Shown here in pieces: positions 1-9,328 of a stretch of DNA of 64,000 nt. The number at the start of each line of letters is the position of its first letter. Within the stretch, counting starts at the first letter, position 1. The notes under the pieces were generated by a model that was not told the DNA's origin, did not search any database, and was given only the letters and a program-made list of their open reading frames with translations. The DNA is from Bog-756 sp963831535 (GTDB taxonomy: Bacteria; Actinomycetota; Acidimicrobiia; Acidimicrobiales; RAAP-2): contig CAWHQP010000004.1 in NCBI GenBank assembly GCA_963831535.1, forward strand, positions 1 through 64,000, in the 5' to 3' direction. Made by a program: the position numbers and the translations under genes.

Positions 1-741
1 TGTGACGCCCGAGTCCCGGCGAGCGATCCGGCGCACCGGGCTGTCCAGCTGCACCCGGTCGCCGAGGCCCTCGGCCATGGTCTCGGCGATGCGGATGGAG
101 CCGCCCACGATACGGTCCTGCTGAGCACCCCCAGCCGTGCTGATCAGTCCTTCGAGGTCGGTGCCCGAGTGGGCGTAGAACAGGGCGTGAAGGGCGGACA
201 GGTTGCCGCTCTCCGCCGAGAATACGGCCTCGGTGGCCACCCGGAAGTAGGCGCGGCCGGTCTCGGTCCGGAGATTGCGGCGGATCCACGTCTCGAAGGT
301 CTGGTTGTCGAGCGCGCCGGCATCCGGAGCGGTCCACGGCTTGTCCAACGGCACCTTGTCGGCCAGCTTCTGGAACCGGGTCATGCCCTGGAACAGGTCG
401 GCTAGCACGAACGGGTTGAGCCTGGGTACCGCCCCCCGCTTGGAGGCCATCCGGCTCTGCTTACCGGCCAGCTGGATCACGTGCTTCCCGGTGTTGTAGG
501 TGGGGAAGGTCCCAAGGCCCAACTCCTCCACCAGGGCATACATGCGGGTCTGGGTGGGACCGAGCCACTGGCCGCCCAGCTCGACCGGGGTGCCGTCGCT
601 CGTGGTCCCACCTTCGGTTCGGCCGCCAACCCGTGACCGGGCCTCGAGGACGGTCACGTCGATCCCCGACGAGTGGAGCCGTCGGGCGGCGGCCAGGCCG
701 GACAGACCGGCACCGATCACAAGGACGCGGGGTTGGCTCAT
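1..741 (-). CDS. Flavin-containing amine oxidase (monoamine/putrescine oxidase-like), 3' end beyond window
   Basis: The N-terminal 247 residues are visible and the gene runs off the left edge. The product begins MSQPRVLVIGAGLSGLAAAR, a classic dinucleotide-binding GxGxxG at residues 9-14. It continues into an acidic-residue-plus-RVGGR segment that completes the FAD-binding motif of the flavin amine oxidase family. A later GGQWLG-like stretch is also typical. Family members oxidatively deaminate primary or secondary amines with FAD and oxygen. The ATG lies inside the TGA of the upstream C69 hydrolase gene (ATGA overlap), so the two are probably translationally coupled. The substrate cannot be read from the fragment. 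Confidence 0.9.
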   Translation of the reverse strand, partial: MSQPRVLVIGAGLSGLAAARRLHSSGIDVTVLEARSRVGGRTEGGTTSDGTPVELGGQWLGPTQTRMYALVEELGLGTFPTYNTGKHVIQLAGKQSRMASKRGAVPRLNPFVLADLFQGMTRFQKLADKVPLDKPWTAPDAGALDNQTFETWIRRNLRTETGRAYFRVATEAVFSAESGNLSALHALFYAHSGTDLEGLISTAGGAQQDRIVGGSIRIAETMAEGLGDRVQLDSPVRRIARRDSGVT

Positions 742-1967
742 GGGTGCAGCTCCTTTTCGATGGCCACGGCGCGGTCGAGCTCGGCGGCGCGGTCGATGGA
801 CTTCCATGCCCTCTTGACCCACGAGGGTCGATTGTCCGCCAGATGCGCAGCCGCCACATCGGCCAACCACCGTCGCTCCAGTCGCTCGGCCTCGCCGAAG
901 GCCGAAGCCGACGACGGTGGATCGGCCATCCACCGCGACTCGGTACGGTCCCGGGCGTACCGGTAGCGGGGCATGAGCGTGGAGTGGGCCGACATGGTGC
1001 TCCGGTGCAGCAGCTCGTGGCGCCACCACAGACTGTCAGGATCGAAGACGTTGGTTGGCAACGGGTCGAGATCCAGGGGCTCACCCACCGCCACCGGTTT
1101 GAACAGCGAGGTACAGGGGGCTGCAGTGGCGGTGGCCCAGTGACGGACCCCGTGTCGGGATCCTGGGCGGAGGTCGGACACCCATGACGCGGTGGTCTGG
1201 CTCGAGGCCACGAGGCCCCCGGCGTGGACGCAGGGGGCGCCGAGCCCACCGTGGACCGGGGACCAGCGCGGGACGGCGGTGGTTCCGTGGCCGCGGAGGA
1301 TCTCCATGAGGTCGGCGGGACCGTTGGCTGCGCAGGCCATCGGCTCGGTCCGGGCCCGACGGGTGGCCGCCGAGGAGAGCCACGTCCGCCCGACACGGGC
1401 GTGGGACTTGGCGAAGGCCGGGATGGTGAGAGCGTTGGAGATGCTCCGGCCTGGTCCGGTGACCACTTCGGTGGCCCAGTGGGACCCGGCCGTCTCCAGC
1501 ACGAAGGCCCCGTCGGCATCGGCCATCAGGAAACTGTTGTCGTAGGAGAACTCCGGACGCTCGTAGCTGCACGGTCCTCCCTGACCGTGCGCCTCGAGCA
1601 GCTCCACGATCACCGACACGGCCGCTTCGGCGGAGTCGGCCCGTTCGAGGGCCAGCCGCAGCAGGTCCATGCCCAACAACGCCTTGTCGCCCGGGGGCGC
1701 CGTGGTGAACACGGCCTCGTTGCCGATGACCACACCGTGTTCGTTGACACCCATCTCGGCCCCCCACATCCACCATGGTCGGGAGAGCAGCACGGCGTGG
1801 GTGTGGGCCACCTGGGGCACATCGATCCACGTGCACGTCACCCGGTCGCCGGCGGCGTGGTCGGTTGTTGGCACCCACTCCAGGGACTGGGCCTCGTTGG
1901 GGTCCCGGTCGCTGTTCTTGGCGAAGAGCACCCCGTCACGGGTGATGGTCACCATCGAGTCACACAC
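738..1967 (-). CDS. C69-family (secernin/dipeptidase-like) N-terminal-nucleophile hydrolase
   Basis: The 409-residue product begins (GTG)-Cys-Asp-Ser-Met, followed by GVLFAKNSDRDPNE. This is the conserved N-terminus of secernin/C69 hydrolases, in which the Cys exposed after Met removal is the nucleophile. A GAEMGVNEHGVVIGNEAVF block in the first third is also typical. The GTG start at 1967 is chosen over longer frames because it puts Cys at position 2 and has a GAGGGGG ribosome site about 5 bases upstream. Family members cleave amide bonds of dipeptides or small amides. Its coupling to an amine oxidase suggests amide hydrolysis followed by amine oxidation, which is an inference. Confidence 0.85.
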   Translation of the reverse strand: MCDSMVTITRDGVLFAKNSDRDPNEAQSLEWVPTTDHAAGDRVTCTWIDVPQVAHTHAVLLSRPWWMWGAEMGVNEHGVVIGNEAVFTTAPPGDKALLGMDLLRLALERADSAEAAVSVIVELLEAHGQGGPCSYERPEFSYDNSFLMADADGAFVLETAGSHWATEVVTGPGRSISNALTIPAFAKSHARVGRTWLSSAATRRARTEPMACAANGPADLMEILRGHGTTAVPRWSPVHGGLGAPCVHAGGLVASSQTTASWVSDLRPGSRHGVRHWATATAAPCTSLFKPVAVGEPLDLDPLPTNVFDPDSLWWRHELLHRSTMSAHSTLMPRYRYARDRTESRWMADPPSSASAFGEAERLERRWLADVAAAHLADNRPSWVKRAWKSIDRAAELDRAVAIEKELHP

Positions 1968-2094
1968 GCTGTCCCCCTCGAGAAGTACCCGGCCGGACCG
2001 ACGGAGCCCCGGGTGCCGAACGGAATGTCCCGTTAAGTTAGCCCCCGCATGAAACTTCCTCCTGAGCAGCGACGATAACGGGCCCGGCGCACCC

Positions 2095-3756
2095 ATGATG
2101 CTCGATCTGCTGATCCGCTGCGCCCGCGTCCTGACCGTGGACCCCTCGCGTCCGCGCGCCTCGTCCATCGGGATCTGGAACGGGAGGATCGTGGGCCTCG
2201 ACGAGCAGGTGGAGGGCATGGCCGCCCGGGTCGAAGTGGATCTCGACGGCGCCGTGGTCGCTCCGGGATTCCACGACGCCCACTGCCACACGACCTCCTT
2301 CGGTCTGGGACTGGCCTCGCTCGAGCTCCAGGAGCGGTCGGGGACCGAAGCCACGTTGGCGGCGGTGGCGGCCTATGCCCGAGGCCTCGGTCCCGACGAG
2401 TGGATCATCGGGTTCGGTTACGGGAACGGCATCCCTCCTGACGGCGGGCCACGCCGCCAGGAGCTGGACGTCGCCGGTGGAGGGCGTCCGGTGTGGCTGA
2501 CCCACCGGTCGGGCCATTCCTGCGTGGTCAGCACCGCGGCACTCGAGGCGGTGGGCATCACCGCCGGTCTGCCTCCCGGGGGGCGGGGACGGGTGGAGCT
2601 GGGCCCCGACGGTCGACCCACCGGGCTCATCGAGGAGGCAGCCATGGACCTGGTGAAGAACCACGTGGGCCCGTCCTCCCTCGAGCGGACGGCCCAAGCC
2701 ATCGACCGCGCCACCGCCCACTACCTGACCGAGGGGATCACGGGATTCACCGACGCCGGCATCGGCTCTCCCGGCATCGACCACACCCCGGTCGAGGTGG
2801 CCGCCTATCAGCTGGCCCGGCGTACCGGCCGACTGCACACCCGGGCGCAGGTCATGGTGTTCAACGGGCTCTTCCACGCGGTGGCCTCCCATCCGGACGA
2901 CGGGATCCTCTCCGGCCTCGACCTCGGCATCCACACCGGGTTCGGGGACGACTGGCTGTCCCTCGGGGCCATGAAGATCTGGATCGACGGGTCGGGACTG
3001 GGCCACACCGCTGCCACCACCGGTCCCAACGGCACGGTCCGGGGTTCGTTCGATGACGACCCCGCCGTGCTCACCCGGTCCATCATCGACGCCCACCGGG
3101 CCGGATGGCAGGTGGCGGCGCACGCCATCGGCGATGCCGCCGTGGACCTGGTCCTCGACGCCCTGGAGGAGGCCGACCGCCGCGGTCCGTCCGTGCCGCG
3201 GGGTGGAATTCCTCCCCGGCACCGGCTCGAACACGGGGTCATGTTCCGGCCCGATCAGGTCGGACGGCTGGCCCGGATGGGCATCACCGTGGTAACCCAG
3301 CCGCTGTTCATCGAGGACTTCGGCGATCTCCTGCTCCAGGGGTCCGGGGGAAGGCCGGAGGCCGGGGACTACTTCCGCATGCGCAGCCTGCTCGCCGCCG
3401 GTGTCCCCCTGGCCGGGAGCTCCGACCGGCCCGTGTCAGCGGGGTCGCCGCTCCGGGGTATCCAAGCGATGGTGGCGCGGACCACGGCGGACGGTGCCGT
3501 CTTCGGCGCCGACGAACGGTTGAGCGCCCACGAGGCACTGGCCTCCTACACCGCCGGCGGGGCCCGGGCCGCGCACGGCGAGGACCACTGGGGAACGCTG
3601 GCGCCGCGTCGGCTGGCCGACCTGGTGGTGCTCGGTGACGATCCCACCTCGGTGGCCGTCGACCGCATCGGTTCCATCCAGGTCCTGGCCACCGTGGTGG
3701 GCGGCCGGGCGGCCCACGACCCCGGTGCCCTGCTCGGTGACGCCGCCGATGGCTGA
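2095..3756 (+). CDS. Amidohydrolase family 3 (YtcJ-like) metal-dependent hydrolase
   Basis: This is a 553-residue amidohydrolase-superfamily protein. Metal-site signatures appear in order: HDAHCHTT near residue 62, AAHAIGDAAVD in the middle, HRLEHGVMF, and GSSDRPV carrying the late Asp. The N-terminal strand (LLIRCARVLTVD) and the C-terminal LADLVVLGDDPT form the usual composite beta-sandwich. Length fits the YtcJ-like group (about 530-560). It starts at ATGATG, so 2098 is an alternative. It opens the rightward operon opposite the C69 gene, and its stop overlaps the next gene. Family 3 enzymes hydrolyse N-acyl, cyclic amide or related bonds; the exact substrate is unknown. Confidence 0.88.
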   Translation: MMLDLLIRCARVLTVDPSRPRASSIGIWNGRIVGLDEQVEGMAARVEVDLDGAVVAPGFHDAHCHTTSFGLGLASLELQERSGTEATLAAVAAYARGLGPDEWIIGFGYGNGIPPDGGPRRQELDVAGGGRPVWLTHRSGHSCVVSTAALEAVGITAGLPPGGRGRVELGPDGRPTGLIEEAAMDLVKNHVGPSSLERTAQAIDRATAHYLTEGITGFTDAGIGSPGIDHTPVEVAAYQLARRTGRLHTRAQVMVFNGLFHAVASHPDDGILSGLDLGIHTGFGDDWLSLGAMKIWIDGSGLGHTAATTGPNGTVRGSFDDDPAVLTRSIIDAHRAGWQVAAHAIGDAAVDLVLDALEEADRRGPSVPRGGIPPRHRLEHGVMFRPDQVGRLARMGITVVTQPLFIEDFGDLLLQGSGGRPEAGDYFRMRSLLAAGVPLAGSSDRPVSAGSPLRGIQAMVARTTADGAVFGADERLSAHEALASYTAGGARAAHGEDHWGTLAPRRLADLVVLGDDPTSVAVDRIGSIQVLATVVGGRAAHDPGALLGDAADG

Positions 3757-4774
3757 CGTCGGCCCCGGCCCGCCGGGCGATCAGGGGGGTCGGGCCGGAC
3801 CGGTCGGTCCGAGCGGCATGCGCATCAGCGCATGGGGCTTCCCCATCATCGACTTCCACGCCCACTTCCCCGTACCCGACGAACATCCGGCCCCGGCCGA
3901 CGAACGCTACCGCCGCCGTTTCGGCGACCGGAAGGCCTCCGTCCTGAAGGACAGCTGGCGCCGCTACCAGGAGGAGTGGTGGACCGCCTATGGGTTCCCG
4001 TTTCCCGAGGAGCACCAGCCGCCGGCCGAGATTCAGGCGCAACGGTGGTCCCAGGAGATCGAAGGGGCCGGACTGGAAGCGGTGGTGTTCGTCACCGGAG
4101 GGGGTAACCGGACCCTGGCCGGATCCATCGCCGGCCGACCCCGGATGGTGGGGTTCGCCCACCACGACCCCTTTCTGCCCGGAGCCGCCGACGAACTGCG
4201 GCGAGCCGTGGTCGAGGACGGCCTGTGCGGCTACAAGGTGCTGGCCCCGGCCCTCGACGGACCCATCGACGACGACTCGCTGCACCCACTGTGGGAGGTC
4301 GTCGAGGAGCTGGGCATACCGGTGCTCATCCACTTCGGGATCCTCGACGGCGGTGGTGGCACAGCGGCCCACGTGAACATCGACCCGCTCGTGCTGCACC
4401 CGGTGGCCAAGGCCTACCCCGAGGTTCCCTTCGTCGTGCCCCACTTCGGCTGCGGCTATCCGGCCGAACTCCTGCAACTGGCCTGGGCCTGCCGCAATGT
4501 CCACGTCGACACGTCGGGCAACAACGAGTGGGTCCGGTGGATGCCCTATCCGCTGAGCCTGACCGACCTGTTCGCCAAATTCCTCGACACCGTCGGCCCC
4601 GAGCGGGTGCTCTTCGGTTCGGATTCGGCCCAATTCCCGCGAGGGCTGGTCCGGGCCTACTACGACACCCATGTGGACATCGTCGGCCACCTGGGTCTGT
4701 CGGCCTCCGACCGACATCTCATGTTCGCCGGCAACGCCGCCCGGCTGCTTCGTCTCAGTAGCGGTCCGGGATGA
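3749..4774 (+). CDS. Amidohydrolase-related (family 2, TIM-barrel) protein
   Basis: The product has the family 2 amidohydrolase layout (PF04909 type): IDFHAHFPVPD with the HxH metal motif near residue 32, VLIHFGI, VVPHFGCG with another metal His, and VLFGSDSAQFP with the late metal Asp. The family includes decarboxylases and hydrolases acting on small carboxylic or lactone compounds. The ATG at 3749 overlaps the end of the upstream gene by 8 bases. A second ATG at 3818 would remove 23 poorly conserved residues and may be the true start. It ends in an ATGA overlap with the next gene. Confidence 0.85.
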   Translation: MADVGPGPPGDQGGRAGPVGPSGMRISAWGFPIIDFHAHFPVPDEHPAPADERYRRRFGDRKASVLKDSWRRYQEEWWTAYGFPFPEEHQPPAEIQAQRWSQEIEGAGLEAVVFVTGGGNRTLAGSIAGRPRMVGFAHHDPFLPGAADELRRAVVEDGLCGYKVLAPALDGPIDDDSLHPLWEVVEELGIPVLIHFGILDGGGGTAAHVNIDPLVLHPVAKAYPEVPFVVPHFGCGYPAELLQLAWACRNVHVDTSGNNEWVRWMPYPLSLTDLFAKFLDTVGPERVLFGSDSAQFPRGLVRAYYDTHVDIVGHLGLSASDRHLMFAGNAARLLRLSSGPG

Positions 4775-6735
4775 ACCCATCCGGACCACATCGCTCGCCG
4801 CTGGCCACGAACGCTCCCGAGGTCGAGGATTCAGCCCACCTGGTTCCGACCGGGAACCTGTGGGTCTCCCTGGCCGACGTCGACGCCACGGACGGGTCCC
4901 TCCACTCCCTCGGTGTCCTCGTCGAACGCGCACTCGGTCTGGTCGAGGCCGGTGGGGACTCGGCGACCGGTCCACTGATCAGGCCCTGGTTGTCCGTCGA
5001 CGGCGAACCGGTGCCCCTCGGGGACCTGGAGTGGCGCCGCCATGCCCACTGGCTGCCCGTGTTCACCTGCGTCTGCCCTTCCGGCGAGTGGGAAGGGCGG
5101 CTCTGCGCACCCATCGACGAGCGGGGCGGCGAACGGGGCGTGGCCCTCCGCCTCTCCTACCGGCACTCGGGCCCCGCGTCGGCCACGGTGGATCTGGGCT
5201 GGTCGGGCCAGTGGGCCACCACGTCGGTGACCCACCTCCGTGCGAAGACCCTCGAGGGGACGTTCACGGGCTACGACGACCCCTGGACCGGGAGCAGGAC
5301 CGTAACCTTCGCCGCCGGCCTGCCCCTCCTGGCCATCGCCTGGCGCGGCGGGGAGGGCGTCGACGTGACGACGGAAGCCGACACCCCGGCCTGGCATGCC
5401 CATCTCGAGGAGCGGGTCACCACCGGACACACCGTGCACGGTGACCTTTATGTCGGCGTGGCCACCGAGCCCGACGGCGCCGCCACCACGGCCCTCCATC
5501 TCCGCCGTCGAGGATTCGCGGAGCTGTGGGACACCAGTGTGGACTGGTTGCAGCAGCGGGCCCTTCCGGTGGACACGGTCCGGGCCGCATCCGAACGGCG
5601 CGCCCCCGCCACCCCATTGGCCGGGCGGGTCAACGCCAACCTGTTCTTCAACTACTTCTTCGCTCAGGGGGACTGCCTCGACACCGGGCGGCCCGTCATG
5701 GTGACGTCGCGCAGCCGGCACTACTACGTGGCCGGGGCGTTCTGGAGCCGGGATGCCTTCTGTTGGACGTTTCCGGCCCTGCTCCTCACCGACCCGGAGC
5801 GGGCCCGACTGGTGCTGGTATCGGCGCTGGACACGGTGGGGCGGCGGGCGGCCGATCATGCCCTGTACCTCAACGGCACACCGCTCTATCCGGGATTCGA
5901 ACTGGACCAGGCGGCCGCTCCGATCATCGCCGTATGGCGTTACGTCCGGGCCACCGGGGACACCGGCGTGCTGGACGAGCCCGCGGTCCGCACGGCCCTG
6001 GACCAACTGGGGCCGACGGTGGACCCCTGGCGCCACGCCGACGGCGAGCTCTACCGGACCTTTCTCCTCCCGACCGACGATCCCACCGAACACCCCTATG
6101 TCACCACAGCGAATGCCCTGTTGGCGGCGGCCTTCGACGCCCGGGCCTCCCTACTCGGATGGGGTGGGGACGCGGGTGTCTCGGAGTCCGGCGCCACGGT
6201 TCGCGCCGCCCGCGCCGCCGACGACCGGGCACGGGCAGCAGCGATCCGCACCCAGATCGCCGAGCGGTTGACCGTCCAGGGTCCCCACGGACTGATGTGG
6301 GCGTGGGCCTGTGACGCGGCGGGATCGACCGAGTGCGGCGACGAGCCACCACTGGGTCTTCGTACCCTGCCCTACTGGGGAGTGGGCCACCAGGACGATC
6401 CCGTCCAGGTGGCCACCCGGACCTGGCTCGGCCGGGAGAACCCGCATCACTATCGGGGCACGTTCCCGGGGTCGGGGGCGTCCCACTTCCCGCACCCTTC
6501 CGGATTCGACCTGGCCAACCGGCTCATCGACCACGACACCGTCGACGGTGACCCGCTCGAGCAGTTCGGCACCCTCCCCCTCGACCACGGGCTGGCCTGT
6601 GAGTCGTGGGATGTCGACACCGGCCGGGTCCGCACGGGTGCGGCCATGGCCAGCATGGCCGGCCTGTTGGCCTGGGCGGCGTGGGAACACCTCTCAGGTC
6701 GGACCCGGTGGGACGACCCGGCCGGACCCGGATGA
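4771..6735 (+). CDS. Six-hairpin (alpha/alpha)6 glycosidase-like protein (glycogen-debranching C-domain style)
   Basis: The 654-residue protein has an N-terminal beta-rich half. Its C-terminal half carries FWSRDAFCWTFPALLL (about 325-340) and ELDQAAAPIIAVWRYVRATG (about 370-390). These resemble the catalytic (alpha/alpha)6 barrel of glycogen-debranching-type, GH15/GH63 and GH125-like glycosidases (WxRDxF...; hAVWRYhxxTGD). I do not recognise a precise GH family. No signal peptide is seen, so it is probably cytoplasmic. It overlaps both neighbours by ATGA and so is part of the catabolic operon. A glycosidase locked between amidohydrolases and an amine-oxidase-type flavoprotein is unusual and hints at an amino-sugar or glyco-amide substrate. 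Confidence 0.65.
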   Translation: MNPSGPHRSPLATNAPEVEDSAHLVPTGNLWVSLADVDATDGSLHSLGVLVERALGLVEAGGDSATGPLIRPWLSVDGEPVPLGDLEWRRHAHWLPVFTCVCPSGEWEGRLCAPIDERGGERGVALRLSYRHSGPASATVDLGWSGQWATTSVTHLRAKTLEGTFTGYDDPWTGSRTVTFAAGLPLLAIAWRGGEGVDVTTEADTPAWHAHLEERVTTGHTVHGDLYVGVATEPDGAATTALHLRRRGFAELWDTSVDWLQQRALPVDTVRAASERRAPATPLAGRVNANLFFNYFFAQGDCLDTGRPVMVTSRSRHYYVAGAFWSRDAFCWTFPALLLTDPERARLVLVSALDTVGRRAADHALYLNGTPLYPGFELDQAAAPIIAVWRYVRATGDTGVLDEPAVRTALDQLGPTVDPWRHADGELYRTFLLPTDDPTEHPYVTTANALLAAAFDARASLLGWGGDAGVSESGATVRAARAADDRARAAAIRTQIAERLTVQGPHGLMWAWACDAAGSTECGDEPPLGLRTLPYWGVGHQDDPVQVATRTWLGRENPHHYRGTFPGSGASHFPHPSGFDLANRLIDHDTVDGDPLEQFGTLPLDHGLACESWDVDTGRVRTGAAMASMAGLLAWAAWEHLSGRTRWDDPAGPG

Positions 6736-7883
6736 CCATCGGTTCCGGCGGGCGCTACGAGGTGGCGGTGATCGGACTGGGTGGCATGGGCTCGGCGGCT
6801 GCCTGGCACCTGGCCCGGCGGGGGCACCGTGTCATCGGCGTGGAGCAGTTCGGGCCGGCCCACGACCGCGGGTCCAGCCACGGCGCCTCCCGGATGGTGC
6901 GGCAGGCCTACTACGAGGACCCGAGGTACGTGCCCCTGGCGGTGCGGGCCTACCACCTCTGGGACGAGTTGGCCTCACTCACCGGTCGGACCACATTGGT
7001 GAGCACCGGCGGACTGATGATCGGGCCGGCCGACGGCGCCGTAGTCACCGGCACCCTGGGCAGCGCGGAAGCGTGGGGGCTCCCCCACGAGGTACTCGAC
7101 GCCACCGATGTGGCAGAACGCTTCCCCACCCTCCGCCTCGGCTCCGGCGATCTGGCCGTCTTCGAACCCGGGGCCGGGTTGGTCGACCCCGAGGCCACCG
7201 TGGCTGCCCATCTCGATCTGGCCACGGCGACCGGAGCCACCATCCTGTTCGACACCACGGTCACTGGCTGGGAACTCGACCGGTCCGGCGTCGTGGTGCG
7301 GACCACGTCGGGAGCAGTGGGCGCCGATCGGCTGGTGGTGTGCGCCGGTCCCTGGACCGCGAAGGTTCTCGGCGGCCTCCGCGTCCCACTCTCGGTGGAA
7401 CGCCAGGTCCAGCACTGGTTCGCACCGTCGGGCGACACCGGCCGGTTCGCCCTGGGACGCCACCCTGTCTATCTGTGGGAGTACGAACCCGGAGCCGAGT
7501 TCTACGGGTTCCCGATGCTCGGAGACGGGAGGGGGGCCAAGGCCGCCTTCTACCACCGGGGCCGGACAGCCGATCCCGACCACCTCGACCGCCGGGTGAC
7601 CGAGGCCGAAGCCGGTCCGCTCCGTGACGTGCTCTCGGATCGGATTCCCGACCTGGCCGGGCGGTGGGTCTCGGGGATGGCGTGCATGTACACCATGACT
7701 CCCGACCGACACTTCGTGGTGGGAGCAGTCGACGGCACCGACGGCCGCGTGATCGTGGCCGCGGGATTCTCAGGGCACGGCTTCAAGTTCGTGCCGGCCA
7801 TCGGTGAATTACTCGCCGACCTGGCCACCGAGTTGCCACCCCGCTCGGACTGCTCCCTGTTCGATCCGGACCGGTTCGACTGA
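6732..7883 (+). CDS. Monomeric sarcosine oxidase / N-methyl-amino-acid oxidase-like flavoenzyme
   Basis: This is a DAO-family FAD oxidase of 383 residues, the usual size of monomeric sarcosine oxidase or SolA. The N-terminus VAVIGLGGMGSAAAWHLARR is the Rossmann GxGxxG. GSSHGASRMVRQAYYEDPRY is the typical substrate and flavin loop. GMACMYTMTPDRHF contains the Cys that binds FAD covalently in this family (CxYTxTPD). Family members demethylate or deaminate secondary amino acids, producing H2O2. The ATG at 6732 overlaps the preceding stop (ATGA). The exact amine is unknown. Confidence 0.88.
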   Translation: MTIGSGGRYEVAVIGLGGMGSAAAWHLARRGHRVIGVEQFGPAHDRGSSHGASRMVRQAYYEDPRYVPLAVRAYHLWDELASLTGRTTLVSTGGLMIGPADGAVVTGTLGSAEAWGLPHEVLDATDVAERFPTLRLGSGDLAVFEPGAGLVDPEATVAAHLDLATATGATILFDTTVTGWELDRSGVVVRTTSGAVGADRLVVCAGPWTAKVLGGLRVPLSVERQVQHWFAPSGDTGRFALGRHPVYLWEYEPGAEFYGFPMLGDGRGAKAAFYHRGRTADPDHLDRRVTEAEAGPLRDVLSDRIPDLAGRWVSGMACMYTMTPDRHFVVGAVDGTDGRVIVAAGFSGHGFKFVPAIGELLADLATELPPRSDCSLFDPDRFD

Positions 7884-7939
7884 CCGAGGCTCCGTCACCA
7901 CGAGGACCCGTCGTGGGCCGCAGACCGGGCCCGGCGCGG

Positions 7940-8371
7940 TCAGGGTCCGCTATCCCGCTCCCCCGACCAACCGGTGAGGTCGACGACCGAGAAGACCACC
8001 AGGTCGGCGAAGGGCCGGTCGTGGTATTGGGAATACTTGCCGCTCAGCAGCGTGGCCAGGTGATCCAGCGCCGGGGCGTCCACGTCGACGCGCTCGAGTG
8101 ACGCTCGCACCCACCACAGTCGGGTCCAATCCGCCGCGTCCCAGTGATCACAGAGGAGTACGGCTCGGGGGTCGGCGTCGAGATTCTTCACGCGCTGAAG
8201 TCCGATGGATCGCTTGGGCTTGACCGTGTCGACGGGCACGGCCACCGTCGACCCCTCCGCCACGAAACAGACCGGAACCGCATCCACGCCCCGTTCGGCG
8301 TGGACCGTTCCGAGCGTGCCCCGCTCGGAGTGCTCCAGCAGATCGTGACAGCGGAGCGGGTCGAGCCGCAT
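7940..8371 (-). CDS. PPOX-class split-barrel, probably F420-dependent oxidoreductase (Rv3369-like)
   Basis: The 143-residue flavin-reductase-like split beta-barrel carries an HSERGTLGTVHAERGVDAVP strand region, VPVDTVKPKRSIGLQRVKNL, and a C-terminal PFADLVVFSVVDLTGWSG. This pattern matches the TIGR03668-type PPOX subgroup of actinobacteria, which bind F420 rather than FMN. The start is at 8371. The gene is convergent with the upstream catabolic operon and stands apart from it. Its physiological substrate is unknown. Confidence 0.82.
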   Translation of the reverse strand: MRLDPLRCHDLLEHSERGTLGTVHAERGVDAVPVCFVAEGSTVAVPVDTVKPKRSIGLQRVKNLDADPRAVLLCDHWDAADWTRLWWVRASLERVDVDAPALDHLATLLSGKYSQYHDRPFADLVVFSVVDLTGWSGERDSGP

Positions 8372-8418
8372 CGGTCCGGTCTATTCTCCGGCCGGACCCG
8401 GCCGGCAGCCGTGCGGTC

Positions 8419-8988
8419 TCAGGGCCGTTTCACCTTGTAGGGACACCGCACCAGATGGTCGTCGACAACGCCGACGGCCTGGAGGTACGAGTAGACGATG
8501 GTCGATCCCACAAAGGTGAACCCCCGTCGCTTGAGATCCTTGCCCAGTCGGTCCGAGAGGTCGGTACGGGCCGGCACCGCCGCCATGGTGCGGGGTCGGT
8601 TGACCTTCGGTGAGCCGTCCACCCACGCCCACAGGTAGTCGCTGAACGAGTGGTGTTCCTCAGCCGTCTCGAGGAACGCCCGGGCGTTGGTCACAGTTCC
8701 CCGCACCTTCAGCCGGTTGCGCACGATGCCGGGGTCATCCAGCAGTTCAGCGATCCTCCCCTCGCCGTAGCTGGCGATGCGGCGAGGGTCGAACCCGTCG
8801 AGGGCCCGGCGGTAGTTCTCCCGCTTGTTTAGGATGGTCGACCAGGAGAGACCGGCCTGGGCGCCCTCGAGAACCAGCATCTCGAACAGGTGGCGGTCGT
8901 CACGGGACGGCACACCCCACTCATGGTCGTGGTACTCGCGCATGGCCTCCGACCCATCCGCCCAGTCGCACCGTCGATCCTGTGCCAT
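8419..8988 (-). CDS. tag: DNA-3-methyladenine glycosylase I
   Basis: The 189-residue product matches Tag in length (E. coli Tag is about 187). It starts MAQDRRCDWADGSEAMREYH. The first Cys, the His of YHDHEWG, and the late His/Cys of DDHLVRCPY are the conserved zinc ligands. LVLEGAQAGLSWSTILNKR and SPKVNRP are standard Tag signatures. The enzyme excises 3-methyladenine from alkylated DNA in base-excision repair. The ATG at 8988 gives the family-length protein; longer frames add unconserved residues. Confidence 0.95.
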   Translation of the reverse strand: MAQDRRCDWADGSEAMREYHDHEWGVPSRDDRHLFEMLVLEGAQAGLSWSTILNKRENYRRALDGFDPRRIASYGEGRIAELLDDPGIVRNRLKVRGTVTNARAFLETAEEHHSFSDYLWAWVDGSPKVNRPRTMAAVPARTDLSDRLGKDLKRRGFTFVGSTIVYSYLQAVGVVDDHLVRCPYKVKRP

Positions 8989-9328
8989 CTCCGTGACCCT
9001 ACCGGGTGGTCCACGCGCCGGTCCCCGGATCCTGAGGTCAAGCCTCCTCTCGGCCAGCCGGGAGCGGGGACGGTGGTGGATCCCCGCACCACGTCCATTC
9101 ATCATGGTCCTCGAGATACTCAACCGAACCGTCGGATCCGCCGCTCACGATCTGCTCCACGACGCAGCCGGGCGCGATGGCCACGAGGCTGGCCGACACG
9201 GACCGCCGACCATGATCGCACCTCCCCGATCAGGCCACCCCCCGGTACCGGTCCGCCTTCGACCGGCGCCGGGACCCGAGTCCCGTCCCTACAATCGAAA
9301 GCGAACCCCGACATCGAAGAGGAGCACC

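Noticed and set aside
461..1519. Leftward 352-codon Pro/Arg-rich frame
   Set aside because: It is an out-of-frame reading of the C69 hydrolase and amine oxidase genes on the same strand.
3308..4975. Leftward 555-codon open frame
   Set aside because: It is the antisense shadow of the two amidohydrolase genes; it has no domain and its codon pattern is explained by the opposite strand.
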